A stretch of DNA of 64,000 bases, taken from NCBI RefSeq assembly GCF_025770765.1, contig NZ_JANZKY010000004.1, positions 229,860-293,859 of the forward strand, in the 5' to 3' direction. This stretch comes from Propionivibrio soli. Lineage in GTDB: Bacteria > Pseudomonadota > Gammaproteobacteria > Burkholderiales > Rhodocyclaceae. Below, one piece after another: positions 43,656 to 51,475 of this stretch (the stretch's first letter is position 1; each line of letters opens with the position of its first letter). The notes under the pieces were generated by a model. The model ran no database searches, was not told where the DNA came from, and saw nothing but the letters and a program-made list of their open reading frames with translations. A program made the position numbers and the translations under genes.

Positions 43656-44555
43656 TTAGCCCGACCGATCCCGGAGTTCTGCCTTGAGCCAACGACAAAA
43701 GGCCGTGGCCGTCTCGGGCGCCGTCGAATGGGGATTGATGAACGCCTTGTAGCTGGCGTCGCCCCGCACCGCCGGCGCATCGGCCGTAACGAGCAGACCG
43801 GCGCGCATTGACTCGGCAACAAGTAAGAGGGGAACCACGAGAAAGCCCATGCCGGCGACGACGGCCGGGATCGCCAAAAAATAGTGCTCGAAAGCTGCGG
43901 CGATACGAATTCCCCGCACGTCGAGGGCTTGCCGGTTAGCCCAGAATGGCAAGGTATCCGGGCGCGAACGCGCGACGATGAAGGGCCAATCGGCCATCGA
44001 CCGCTCGGCATTCTTTGTGAGCATTGCGGGCGCGGCCACGCAGACCAGATCCTCGGTAGCAATCTGCCAGTGCGTCTCGTCATCACCGATCGAGAGGTCA
44101 CGCGAGATGAGCAGATCGTAAGCTTCGCCGGGCTGAGGAGGCGACAGCGAGGTAATCACATCGACGGTCGTCGTCGGCTCGCCTACGAAACGGGGCAACG
44201 CAGGAATCAGAACCGTCATGGCAAACGTTGGCAGCGACGTGCGTACCACGAGGCGACGCGCGCCGGGTACGGGCGGCGCAAACTGGAGAGTAGCGAGCTC
44301 AAGCGTACCCATCGCTTCCTGCACGGTATCGAAATAGAGGCGCCCGGCATCGGTGAGCTCGATGGCTGCGCCACGCCGCATGAACAGCCGATGTCCCAGG
44401 TGTTTCTCCAACCCCGACACGTGGTGGCTGACACCGCTCTGAGTCAAGCCGAGCGTACGAGCCGCCTGGCTGAAACTGCCACGGCGCGCCGCTTCAACGA
44501 ACACGCGGATCGAATTGAGCGGCAATGCGCGTCTCTCATTATTCGAATTTCTCAT
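43656..44555 (-). CDS. LysR-family regulator (GcvA-like)
   Basis: 299 residues. LNSIRVFVEAARRGSFSQAA, then LGLTQSGVSHHVSGLEKHLGHRLFMRR, is the winged helix of the GcvA/AmpR branch. The effector domain spans about 95-295. It is divergent from the HIT-like gene, with 87 bases between starts, and probably regulates it and the EamA transporter that follows. A GTG three codons upstream is an alternative start. Confidence 0.92.
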   Translation of the reverse strand: MRNSNNERRALPLNSIRVFVEAARRGSFSQAARTLGLTQSGVSHHVSGLEKHLGHRLFMRRGAAIELTDAGRLYFDTVQEAMGTLELATLQFAPPVPGARRLVVRTSLPTFAMTVLIPALPRFVGEPTTTVDVITSLSPPQPGEAYDLLISRDLSIGDDETHWQIATEDLVCVAAPAMLTKNAERSMADWPFIVARSRPDTLPFWANRQALDVRGIRIAAAFEHYFLAIPAVVAGMGFLVVPLLLVAESMRAGLLVTADAPAVRGDASYKAFINPHSTAPETATAFCRWLKAELRDRSG

Positions 44556-44642
44556 AGGCCACACAGTTTAACTCATGACTTCGCTGCCCTTTCGCGCATA
44601 GCCGCGCGATCATTGTCTTACGTTGTCATTCAAGGAGCGGCT

Positions 44643-45161
44643 ATGGGGCAGACGGTTTTCTCCGGCGCGGGCGGAACGGTTGTGGTGCCCGACAGGGCTT
44701 TGTGTGATCGGCGTGATGGCGGCCATCTGATCGTCAATCCGCCACGCGAGGTGTGGGAACGCAGTTGTCTCAGCGTACCGGAGCTCGTGCGGTGGTCGCT
44801 GCTCGTTGCCGCCACCGGCCGGGCAATGCTCGATACCTTGCCGGTACTGCGTGGGGGCTGCCTCAACTACTGGGAGGCCGGCAACTGGGCCCTGAATGAC
44901 CGAACCGATCCCGTGGGCCCGAAAAACCCGGAAATCCACCGCCGCGTTCATTTGCATATCTTCGGCCGCAGTCCCAACGCCACTGATCCGGATTGGCGCT
45001 GGGGCGAAGCACCGCGCTTCCCGAACTACGAAGACACACCCGCCTGGGCGGCGCGCTTCACGCCGCTCGACGACGGCGAATGCCAACGCATAGGCGAGCG
45101 GCTGCGGTCCCTCATCAGCAACGAATTTCGGTTCCCCGAAGATATTGAGAAGCGCCCATGA
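44643..45161 (+). CDS. HIT-like protein with an incomplete histidine triad
   Basis: 172 residues. GGHLIVNPPREVWER and the C-terminal RRVHLHIFGRS are reminiscent of histidine-triad hydrolases, whose motif is HxHxHxx. Here the first His is Arg, while the middle nucleophile and third His remain. A large insertion separates it from the DDGECQRIGERL tail. AAGGAG lies 6 bases before the ATG at 44643. Its stop overlaps the EamA transporter start (ATGA). It might hydrolyse a nucleotide conjugate, but this is uncertain. Confidence 0.6.
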   Translation: MGQTVFSGAGGTVVVPDRALCDRRDGGHLIVNPPREVWERSCLSVPELVRWSLLVAATGRAMLDTLPVLRGGCLNYWEAGNWALNDRTDPVGPKNPEIHRRVHLHIFGRSPNATDPDWRWGEAPRFPNYEDTPAWAARFTPLDDGECQRIGERLRSLISNEFRFPEDIEKRP

Positions 45162-46033
45162 GCGCATTCGCCCTGCTTCTCGTTCTCACCGGCGCCGTTT
45201 GCCACGCCGTGTGGAACGCCGTGGCCAAGAAAGCAAGCGGAGGCGCCCCCTTCGTCTTCCTCTACGGAATGGTCAGCGTCGCCGCCGCTTTGCCTTTCGC
45301 TGCCTGGATGTGGGTTGTGCATCGGCCCGAATTCGGTGCGGCGATGTGGTCGGCCGTAATAGCCAGCGCCGTGGTGCACGTCCTGTATTCGCTCGTCTTG
45401 CAAACCGCGTATCGAGCCAGCGACTTTGCCATCGTGTATCCGGTAGCCCGCGGTAGCGGGCCGATGCTCGCGGTGGTAGCCGCCGTCCTCCTCTTGGGCG
45501 AAAAACCGAGCGTTCTGGGATGGTTTGCCGTCGCCGCTATTCTCACAGGCGTTCTGATCTCGGCCGGCATTACGCGAACATTGCAGAGCGACGCCAGGAG
45601 ACGGCAGATCGGCGCCTTATGGGGTATGGCCACCGGTGCATTCATCGCCACGTACACGATCATCGACGGCTGGGCGATCAAGGGCTTGCGCATGGACCCG
45701 CTCGTCTTCTATGTCTCGGGACTTGTCTTGCGCCTTGTCCTGCAAGCGCCATTTGCCCTGCGCAGCCGTCCAGCCGTAGCGGCCTTGCGTCAAGAATGGC
45801 GCGTCGATCGCCGTGCGATCGTGGCTGTCGGCATCCTTTCCCCTGTGGCTTATACGCTAGTTTTGTTTGCCGTTCAGCGGGCACCGGTCAGCTACGTGGC
45901 ACCGGTGCGCGAGATATCGATGCTGATCGGTACCTTGATCGGTGCTCGGGTTCTGCACGAGACCGTAAAACCCGAACAATTTGCCGGAGCCGCTATCATG
46001 CTTTGCGGCGTAGCGGGGCTCGCCTGGGCGTAG
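45158..46033 (+). CDS. EamA/DMT-superfamily transporter
   Basis: 291 residues with ten predicted membrane helices in two repeats. The first repeat has VCHAVWNAVAKKA and YPVARGSGPML; the second has APVREISMLIGTLIGARVLHE, the expected Glu-containing repeat ends. Such transporters export small metabolites. The start overlaps the HIT-like gene's stop by 4 bases, so they form one transcription unit under the divergent LysR gene. Confidence 0.9.
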   Translation: MSAFALLLVLTGAVCHAVWNAVAKKASGGAPFVFLYGMVSVAAALPFAAWMWVVHRPEFGAAMWSAVIASAVVHVLYSLVLQTAYRASDFAIVYPVARGSGPMLAVVAAVLLLGEKPSVLGWFAVAAILTGVLISAGITRTLQSDARRRQIGALWGMATGAFIATYTIIDGWAIKGLRMDPLVFYVSGLVLRLVLQAPFALRSRPAVAALRQEWRVDRRAIVAVGILSPVAYTLVLFAVQRAPVSYVAPVREISMLIGTLIGARVLHETVKPEQFAGAAIMLCGVAGLAWA

Positions 46034-46098
46034 TTTCTGCCTCCGTGGCTTGTCCGGTTCGACCCCGTGCGCGATGATGACGTCTGGTTAACTCTGAA

Positions 46099-46635
46099 AT
46101 GCAGTCATCGCCGATGCTGAGCGAACGAAAGCGACTGATCCGTCGTGCCGAGAAAGCCGCCCTCCTCGGCAGCATCGCTTGCCTGGCCCTGACGGCCGGT
46201 GTTCACGCCGGCGTCGCGTCCGCTCGCGTGGTCGAGCTGTTGCTCGTCCCGTCGATTCTCGTCGCGTTCGCCGTACTGGGATTAGCGCTCCTCTTGTTCA
46301 GCGAGTATGCCCAAGTCCTGCACGGCCGTCCGCTGCATCCCAGCGACGAGGAAGGCCTGTCAATCATCGAGATGCGCCAGATGGTGCGTTGGTGCCCCAA
46401 GCCCGTGAAACTCGCGCTGCCGCTCGCGGCCGCGATCCTGATCTTCACCTTCGTCACGATCGGCGGCGTCGAGTGGTCGTCCAACGAGCCGTTCACCGAG
46501 CGTGAGGCTAAAGGATTTCCGCTGTTCATTTCCGTACTCATGCTGTTCGCCCTCCCCATTCTCTCGTCGGCGGCGAAAATGCCTGGATCATTCTTCAGCC
46601 ACTTCTCGGCTGAAGATTCCATCAGCATCAAATAA
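46099..46635 (+). CDS. Hypothetical membrane protein
   Basis: 178 residues with four predicted helices (about 20-42, 48-70, 105-125, 140-160) and a cytoplasmic loop that contains RPLHPSDEEGLSIIEMRQM. It begins 65 bases after the EamA gene on the same strand. No family is recognised. Confidence 0.65.
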   Translation: MQSSPMLSERKRLIRRAEKAALLGSIACLALTAGVHAGVASARVVELLLVPSILVAFAVLGLALLLFSEYAQVLHGRPLHPSDEEGLSIIEMRQMVRWCPKPVKLALPLAAAILIFTFVTIGGVEWSSNEPFTEREAKGFPLFISVLMLFALPILSSAAKMPGSFFSHFSAEDSISIK

Positions 46636-46657
46636 CCGTCCGATTCTGCTTGGCACC

Positions 46658-46675
46658 TTCGCTCTCATGAGCGAA
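46658..46675 (+). terminator. Hairpin after the membrane protein gene
   Basis: TTCGCTC-TCAT-GAGCGAA is a perfect 7-base-pair stem with a 4-base loop, 22 bases after the stop at 46635. An A-run, not a T-run, follows on the plus strand, so it is a weak candidate as an intrinsic terminator. Confidence 0.3.
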
Positions 46676-46801
46676 AAATGATGACGTTATTGCCAACGGC
46701 ATCATCCTGGCCTACGATCGCAGATCGCCATGCGCGCATAGCGTCAGCTTTTAGCCCTGCGCGCCCGGCGCATCGAAGTCAAGCCAAAAACTGGAGGGAG
46801 A

Positions 46802-47281
46802 ATGATGGACGGCGAAACATGTTGCCCCAAATTCGATCCCGCACCCTGGGACGAAAAAACGTTCGAATGGCAGGACAAGAAGTTCATCAAAGGCCGAGTG
46901 TTCACGCTTTTTTACATACCGCTCAACTTCGGCAGCGTCATCAAGGCGCTTTATGAAAAGGTCAAGGCCGCAGGTGCCGCCATCCCCGACGATCTCTGTC
47001 TTTCCGACCACACGTCGAAGTGGAACATGGACATTTACCTCGCGGTGGATAAAGACATCCCCGGCGTGGAAAACGTGTCCCTCAGCGGAAAATTTCTGAG
47101 CAAGGTATACGAGGGCCCGTACAAGAACACCGACGCTTGGTGCCGGGATTTCGAGTCCTATGCGCGTGCCAAAAACCTGCGCATCGGTAAATGGTTCATG
47201 TGGTACACCACGTGCCCGAAGTGTGCGAAGAAGTACGGCAAGAATTACGTGGCCGTTGTCGCTGGGGTCAATGAAAATTGA
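46802..47281 (+). CDS. GyrI-like small-molecule-binding domain protein
   Basis: 159 residues. CCPKFDPAPWDEKTFEW is the N-terminal signature of a bacterial family in the GyrI/BmrR-effector fold; SKVYEGPYKNTDAWCRDF and YTTCPKCAKKYGKNYVAVVA carry further conserved residues, including two Cys pairs that could bind metal. Relatives are sometimes labelled hydrolase without evidence. GGAGG lies 5 bases upstream of the ATG at 46802; the next ATG is the adjacent codon. It stands alone. Confidence 0.7.
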   Translation: MMDGETCCPKFDPAPWDEKTFEWQDKKFIKGRVFTLFYIPLNFGSVIKALYEKVKAAGAAIPDDLCLSDHTSKWNMDIYLAVDKDIPGVENVSLSGKFLSKVYEGPYKNTDAWCRDFESYARAKNLRIGKWFMWYTTCPKCAKKYGKNYVAVVAGVNEN

Positions 47282-47366
47282 AGGCCACTGAATTCAGATT
47301 CGTGAGTCGCCATGCGACGACGAGGTCGCCGGGTTTAGCGCCCCCTCTTTCCCGGTCCAACCTACC

Positions 47367-47960
47367 ATGAAATGCCTTGTCGTCGTCGCTCACCCGGTTC
47401 CCGAAAGTCTCTGCCATACGCTGGCCCGGGCGGCGGCCGATACGCTTCGGTCCGGCGGCCATGAGGTCGAAATAGAAGATCTGTGCAGGACCAGTTTCCC
47501 GCCATCGCTGACATTCTCCGAACGGCAGTCGTACTACGTGCATCCTTTCGACGCGTCAGCAATCCAACCACAGGTCGAACGCCTGCTGGCGGCCGAAGCC
47601 CTCGTTCTCGCTTTTCCCACCTGGTGGTTCGGATTTCCAGCAGTGCTCAAAGGGTGGTTCGACCGCGTCTGGGCGCCCGGGATTGCATACGATCATGCGA
47701 GCGATTTAGGACCCATCACGCCGCGCTTGCACAACCTGCGCCGAACGCTTGCCATCACCTCGCTCGGGTCGCCGTGGTGGGTCGATCGGCTGGTGTTGCG
47801 GCGACCGGTTCGCCGCGTCCTGAAAACGGCGATACTGGGGGCTTGTGCCCCGGCCTGTCGGTTGGAGATGCTTTCGCTTTACGAGGCCGAAGACCTTGCC
47901 GCCCGGCAGGTGGACGCTTTTTGCTCGCGAGTACGCGCCACCCTTGCAAAGTGGTCGTAG
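47367..47960 (+). CDS. NAD(P)H dehydrogenase (quinone), flavodoxin-like
   Basis: 197 residues. VVVAHPVPESLCHTLARA is the FMN/FAD phosphate-binding loop, and FPTWWFGFPAVLKGWFDRVW with GIAYD is the signature of the NQO/MdaB/KefF family. It would reduce quinones or related electrophiles by two electrons using NAD(P)H. The catalytic context is intact. It is followed by a VOC gene on the same strand. Confidence 0.9.
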   Translation: MKCLVVVAHPVPESLCHTLARAAADTLRSGGHEVEIEDLCRTSFPPSLTFSERQSYYVHPFDASAIQPQVERLLAAEALVLAFPTWWFGFPAVLKGWFDRVWAPGIAYDHASDLGPITPRLHNLRRTLAITSLGSPWWVDRLVLRRPVRRVLKTAILGACAPACRLEMLSLYEAEDLAARQVDAFCSRVRATLAKWS

Positions 47961-48011
47961 GGGTGTGCGCCGTATCTCTAAACTGCGTATTCCTAGATGC
48001 CGAGGAACGCC

Positions 48012-48443
48012 ATGATCGAAGTCACAGGAATCGACCACCTCTACATCGCAGTTTCGGATCTTGCGCGCGCCGAGACGTTTTACGATCGCGTCTTCCTCGA
48101 AACGCTCGGCTTTCGCAAGAACCGCTTTACCATCGGTAACGAACCGCATGTTCAATACTTCAATCGGCATTTCGGCTACGTGATTCGTCCCGCTCGATCG
48201 GTACGACCCTTCGACGCCTACACGCCAGGCCTGCATCATTTCTGCCTGCGCGTCGACTCTGTAGACGACGTAGTCCACGCCGCCGAACGCCTGCGTGCAC
48301 TCGGCATCGACGCTTCACCGGCCGCGAACTACCCCGAGTACGCCACCGATTATTGGGCAACCTTTTTTGTCGATCCCGACGGGGTGCGTCTGGAAATAAC
48401 GAACTATCGCCAAGAACGCCGGGAGCGACACGATCGCTGGTAA
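48012..48443 (+). CDS. VOC-superfamily (glyoxalase/dioxygenase fold) protein
   Basis: 143 residues. GIDHLYIAVSDLARAETFYDRV opens the first beta-alpha-beta-beta-beta unit, and GLHHFCLRVDSVDDV plus DPDGVRLEITN form the second, placing His and Glu residues as metal ligands. It is likely a lyase, dioxygenase or a resistance-type binding protein. GAGGA lies 5 bases upstream of the ATG at 48012; the ATG at 47997 is a less likely start. Confidence 0.87.
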   Translation: MIEVTGIDHLYIAVSDLARAETFYDRVFLETLGFRKNRFTIGNEPHVQYFNRHFGYVIRPARSVRPFDAYTPGLHHFCLRVDSVDDVVHAAERLRALGIDASPAANYPEYATDYWATFFVDPDGVRLEITNYRQERRERHDRW

Positions 48444-48486
48444 GGTATCGGCGAGACACCTTCGCCAAGAACAATGAGAGTATCCA

Positions 48487-49008
48487 ATGAAGTCCCTGCC
48501 CCCCATCGCTATCCGGTCCTCCGAACTACCTGACGCCGCACTGCTTGCCCGCTTGATCGCCCTCTCGCATCGCGACGTGGCGCAACGCTTCGGACTCACT
48601 GCCGAAAACTGCCCCAAGCACCCCTCGATGTGCACGGAAGATTGGTTGCGAAACGACTTCTCGCGCGGAGAACGCTACTTCGTTCTCGAACTCGGACGCG
48701 AACCGGTAGCATGCGTGGCGACAGAGAATCCGAATGCGGAGGTGGCTTACCTCAATCGCCTTTCGGTGCTGCCGGCTTACCGGCAGCAAGGCATCGGGGA
48801 GCGGCTGGTACGGCACGTCGTCGAGGACGCGCGCGCCAGATCGGCCAAGACGTTGAGCATCGGGATAATTGCCGAGTACGTCGAACTGGAGCGTTGGTAC
48901 GCCAAGCTCGGCTTTGTCCCGGGAGAAACGCGCCGCTTCCCGCATTTGCCGTTCACCGTACGCTATATGGCGTACGCCCTTGACTCCGTAGAGCGGGAAC
49001 CATCGTAA
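48487..49008 (+). CDS. GNAT family N-acetyltransferase
   Basis: 173 residues. LNRLSVLPAYRQQGIGERLVRHV is the acetyl-CoA motif (Q-x-x-G-I-G), and ERWYAKLGF is motif B. The N-terminal part includes SHRDVAQRFGLTAENCPKHPSMC, a metal-binding-like stretch also found in a clade of bacterial acetyltransferases. The substrate is unknown. Confidence 0.88.
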   Translation: MKSLPPIAIRSSELPDAALLARLIALSHRDVAQRFGLTAENCPKHPSMCTEDWLRNDFSRGERYFVLELGREPVACVATENPNAEVAYLNRLSVLPAYRQQGIGERLVRHVVEDARARSAKTLSIGIIAEYVELERWYAKLGFVPGETRRFPHLPFTVRYMAYALDSVEREPS

Positions 49009-49202
49009 CGGCTAGCCGGTCTGGGGGTATCGGAAGCGATTAAATCGCGCACGCAGGGTGCCACCGGACGCATCGACTTGAATTTCACACCGCCAAGGTC
49101 CACGATGGTTCTGCCGACTGAAACGCTTCGCCGTATTGCGCCGCGTCGAGAATTCGCCTCGCTTTTCGGCCGACTGTCGAATGCCGGTTTATCAGGGAGG
49201 CG

Positions 49203-50183
49203 ATGAAGATGACAGAGTTGCTCGACCGATCGGAAGCACCACGGCTCGGCGCCTCCTCCGCTGCAGGTTGCGACACCAACCATCGGGGAGAGAACATCCT
49301 GCTCGAACTCGTTGACCATCTGGACGCGATGGTCGCCTACTGGGACAACGCCCAGACCTGTGTCTTCGCCAATAACGCTTACCTGGATTGGTTCGGCAAG
49401 ACGCGCGAGCAGATGATCGGTATCACGTTAGAACAACTGCTCGGCCCGATTTATCCGCGCAACCTGCCTTACCTGAAGGCGGCCTACGCGGGGCAGCGAC
49501 AGGTGTTCGAGCGCGAAATCCCAACGCCCGACGGCCGACTGCGCTATAGCCTGGCCACCTACACCCCGCGTATCGTTGAGGGCCGGGTCGAGGGGATTTT
49601 CGTGCACGTCGCCGACGTCACGCCGCTCAAGCTGATGGAGCGGGAGTTGCGTGAAGCGAAGGTACGCGCTGAGGAACTGGCAACGCACGATTTCCTGACC
49701 GGCACGCTGAACCGCGTGCTGCTGAAGGACCGTATCCAGCAAGCCATGGCGCTTTCCAAACGCACCCGGCGTTTCGTCGCCGCCATCAGCCTGGACCTCG
49801 ACGCCTTCAAACTCGTCAATGACACCTACGGCCACGGTGCGGGCGACCAGCTGCTGGTCGCGGTGGCCAACCGACTGACGAATTCGGTACGCGAGTTCGA
49901 CAGCGTCACGCGCATGGGGGGCGACGAATTCTTTGTCCTCATTCCGGAGGTCGATTCGAAGGCGCAGGTCGAAGCGATGGCCGAACGCCTGCTGCAACGC
50001 GTAACGGCCCCTGTCGAGATTGAGGGCGCCACGTTGACGCCGGCGTGCTGCATGGGAATCGCGTTGCATCCGCCGCTCGGGGTGACGCCGGAAGGTTTGA
50101 TCGGGTCATCCGATCGCGCGTTGCTCGAAGCCAAGAAGCTGGGGCCAAACCGCTATCTTTTTGCTACCCGCCCGAGACGCTAG
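49203..50183 (+). CDS. PAS-domain diguanylate cyclase
   Basis: 326 residues without membrane helices. A PAS domain (about 35-145) is followed by a short coiled coil and a GGDEF domain (about 160-320) with DFLTGTLNRVLLKDR, DLDAFKLVND and GGDEF. REFD five residues before GGDEF is the RxxD product-inhibition site. It makes cyclic di-GMP in response to a cytoplasmic signal sensed by PAS. A GGAGG site lies close to the ATG at 49203, within the upstream CAGGGAGGCG. Confidence 0.93.
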   Translation: MKMTELLDRSEAPRLGASSAAGCDTNHRGENILLELVDHLDAMVAYWDNAQTCVFANNAYLDWFGKTREQMIGITLEQLLGPIYPRNLPYLKAAYAGQRQVFEREIPTPDGRLRYSLATYTPRIVEGRVEGIFVHVADVTPLKLMERELREAKVRAEELATHDFLTGTLNRVLLKDRIQQAMALSKRTRRFVAAISLDLDAFKLVNDTYGHGAGDQLLVAVANRLTNSVREFDSVTRMGGDEFFVLIPEVDSKAQVEAMAERLLQRVTAPVEIEGATLTPACCMGIALHPPLGVTPEGLIGSSDRALLEAKKLGPNRYLFATRPRR

Positions 50184-50230
50184 ATGCGGCCTCGGCCGCT
50201 GCACCAAACGAATAGAACAGGGAGATCACC

Positions 50231-50947
50231 ATGCAAAAGATCGGAATCATCGGCGGACTCGGGCCGGAAGCGACGGCGGATTACTACAAGCGGATCACGC
50301 GTTTTTTTCACGAGTACAACAAGAGCCTGGCGACCCCGGACATCATCATTTACAGCGTCGATATGGCGCAGCTTTTCAAGTTCGCCGATGACGGCCGCTT
50401 CGATGAAATGGCGCATTGGCTGGCATGCAAGGTTGCCGCGCTCAAGGACGCCGGTGCCGACTTCGCCGCTATTGCATCGAATACACCGCACGTCGTCTTC
50501 GACGCCATCCGCGGACAATCACCGCTGCCGCTCATCAGCATCGTGCAGGCCACGCTGGATGCGGCGAAGCTCGGCGGCTTCCGCAAACTGGCGTTGCTCG
50601 GCACCGGCCTCACGATGCGCACGAACTTTTACGGCGACCGGTTCGCGGCCGCGGAAATCGCCGTCGTAACGCCCGACCCGGCGGCGCAACGTTACATCGA
50701 AAACAAGCTCGACAGCGAGATCGAGCGCGGCATTTTCCACGATTCGACGCGTCGGGAGTTGCTGGCCATCATCGACGAAATGAAACATCGCCATGCCGTC
50801 GATGGCGTCATTCTCGGTTGTACCGAGCTCCCACTGATTCTGGAGGACGGTGCCGCGGATATTCCCTTCCTCAACACAACCGCGATTCACGTCAACGCCA
50901 TCTGCCAGCGCTGGATTGAGGGGCGGCAGGACAACGATCGAAACTAA
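50231..50947 (+). CDS. Aspartate/glutamate racemase family protein
   Basis: 238 residues. GIIGGLGPEATADYYKRI is the family N-terminus and LGCTELPL holds the second catalytic Cys. At the first catalytic position it has IASNTPH, with Ser in place of the usual Cys. I recall E. coli YgeA having Thr at that place and acting as a broad-specificity racemase, so it may still be active on some amino acids. The ATG at 50231 has GGGAG upstream. The GGDEF gene ends 47 bases before. Confidence 0.88.
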   Translation: MQKIGIIGGLGPEATADYYKRITRFFHEYNKSLATPDIIIYSVDMAQLFKFADDGRFDEMAHWLACKVAALKDAGADFAAIASNTPHVVFDAIRGQSPLPLISIVQATLDAAKLGGFRKLALLGTGLTMRTNFYGDRFAAAEIAVVTPDPAAQRYIENKLDSEIERGIFHDSTRRELLAIIDEMKHRHAVDGVILGCTELPLILEDGAADIPFLNTTAIHVNAICQRWIEGRQDNDRN

Positions 50948-51043
50948 AGCCCGGAATTTGAGCACCGAAAATCAGAGCTGTCTTGCCGGCCGCAAGCCCG
51001 CATCGTGCGCGTGCAAACGGCGCCGCATTCAGGGAGCAACAAG

Positions 51044-51475
51044 ATGCGCCTCATCGCTTCCATTTCTGTGTTGATGCTGACTTCGATCTACGCGGCGCAC
51101 GCCGTTGCCGCCGAACCGCCCGCACATCCCATCTACACGCCGCTTGAGCACTTCCGCAACTTTGCACTCAGCGCTTGTATCGCCGAAGGCTATGCCGGCC
51201 AGCCGATGGCTGCGGACGCTTCGGCCGTGGCGGCCGGCTATCTCGAACTCGGCTCCCTACCACTGGAAGCACACACCGAGGCCGCGGAACTCGCCCGCCG
51301 TTTCCTTGCCCGCGAGTACGCCAGCCACTCCGGCGAACCGCTCATCCTCATGAAATGCATCGATTTCTATCACAGCCGTGAACTTGCTCGCCTCGCACGC
51401 CGCTACCTGCGTACAGCAGCCACGTCCCCGAGCGCCACACAGCCGGCACCGCCCGGGGAGGATCAGAGGAAGTAG
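51044..51475 (+). CDS. Exported Tai4-like type VI immunity protein
   Basis: 143 residues: a signal peptide (about 3-22, ending HAVAAE) and a helical domain with FRNFALSACIAEGY, AVAAGYLELG and PLILMKCIDFYHS. This is the pattern of Tai4, the periplasmic immunity protein that blocks the type VI amidase effector Tae4. Two conserved Cys (ACIAEG, MKCID) could form a disulfide. No Tae4 gene is next to it. GGGAG lies before the ATG at 51044. It overlaps the end of glgE by 13 bases, tail to tail. Confidence 0.72.
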   Translation: MRLIASISVLMLTSIYAAHAVAAEPPAHPIYTPLEHFRNFALSACIAEGYAGQPMAADASAVAAGYLELGSLPLEAHTEAAELARRFLAREYASHSGEPLILMKCIDFYHSRELARLARRYLRTAATSPSATQPAPPGEDQRK

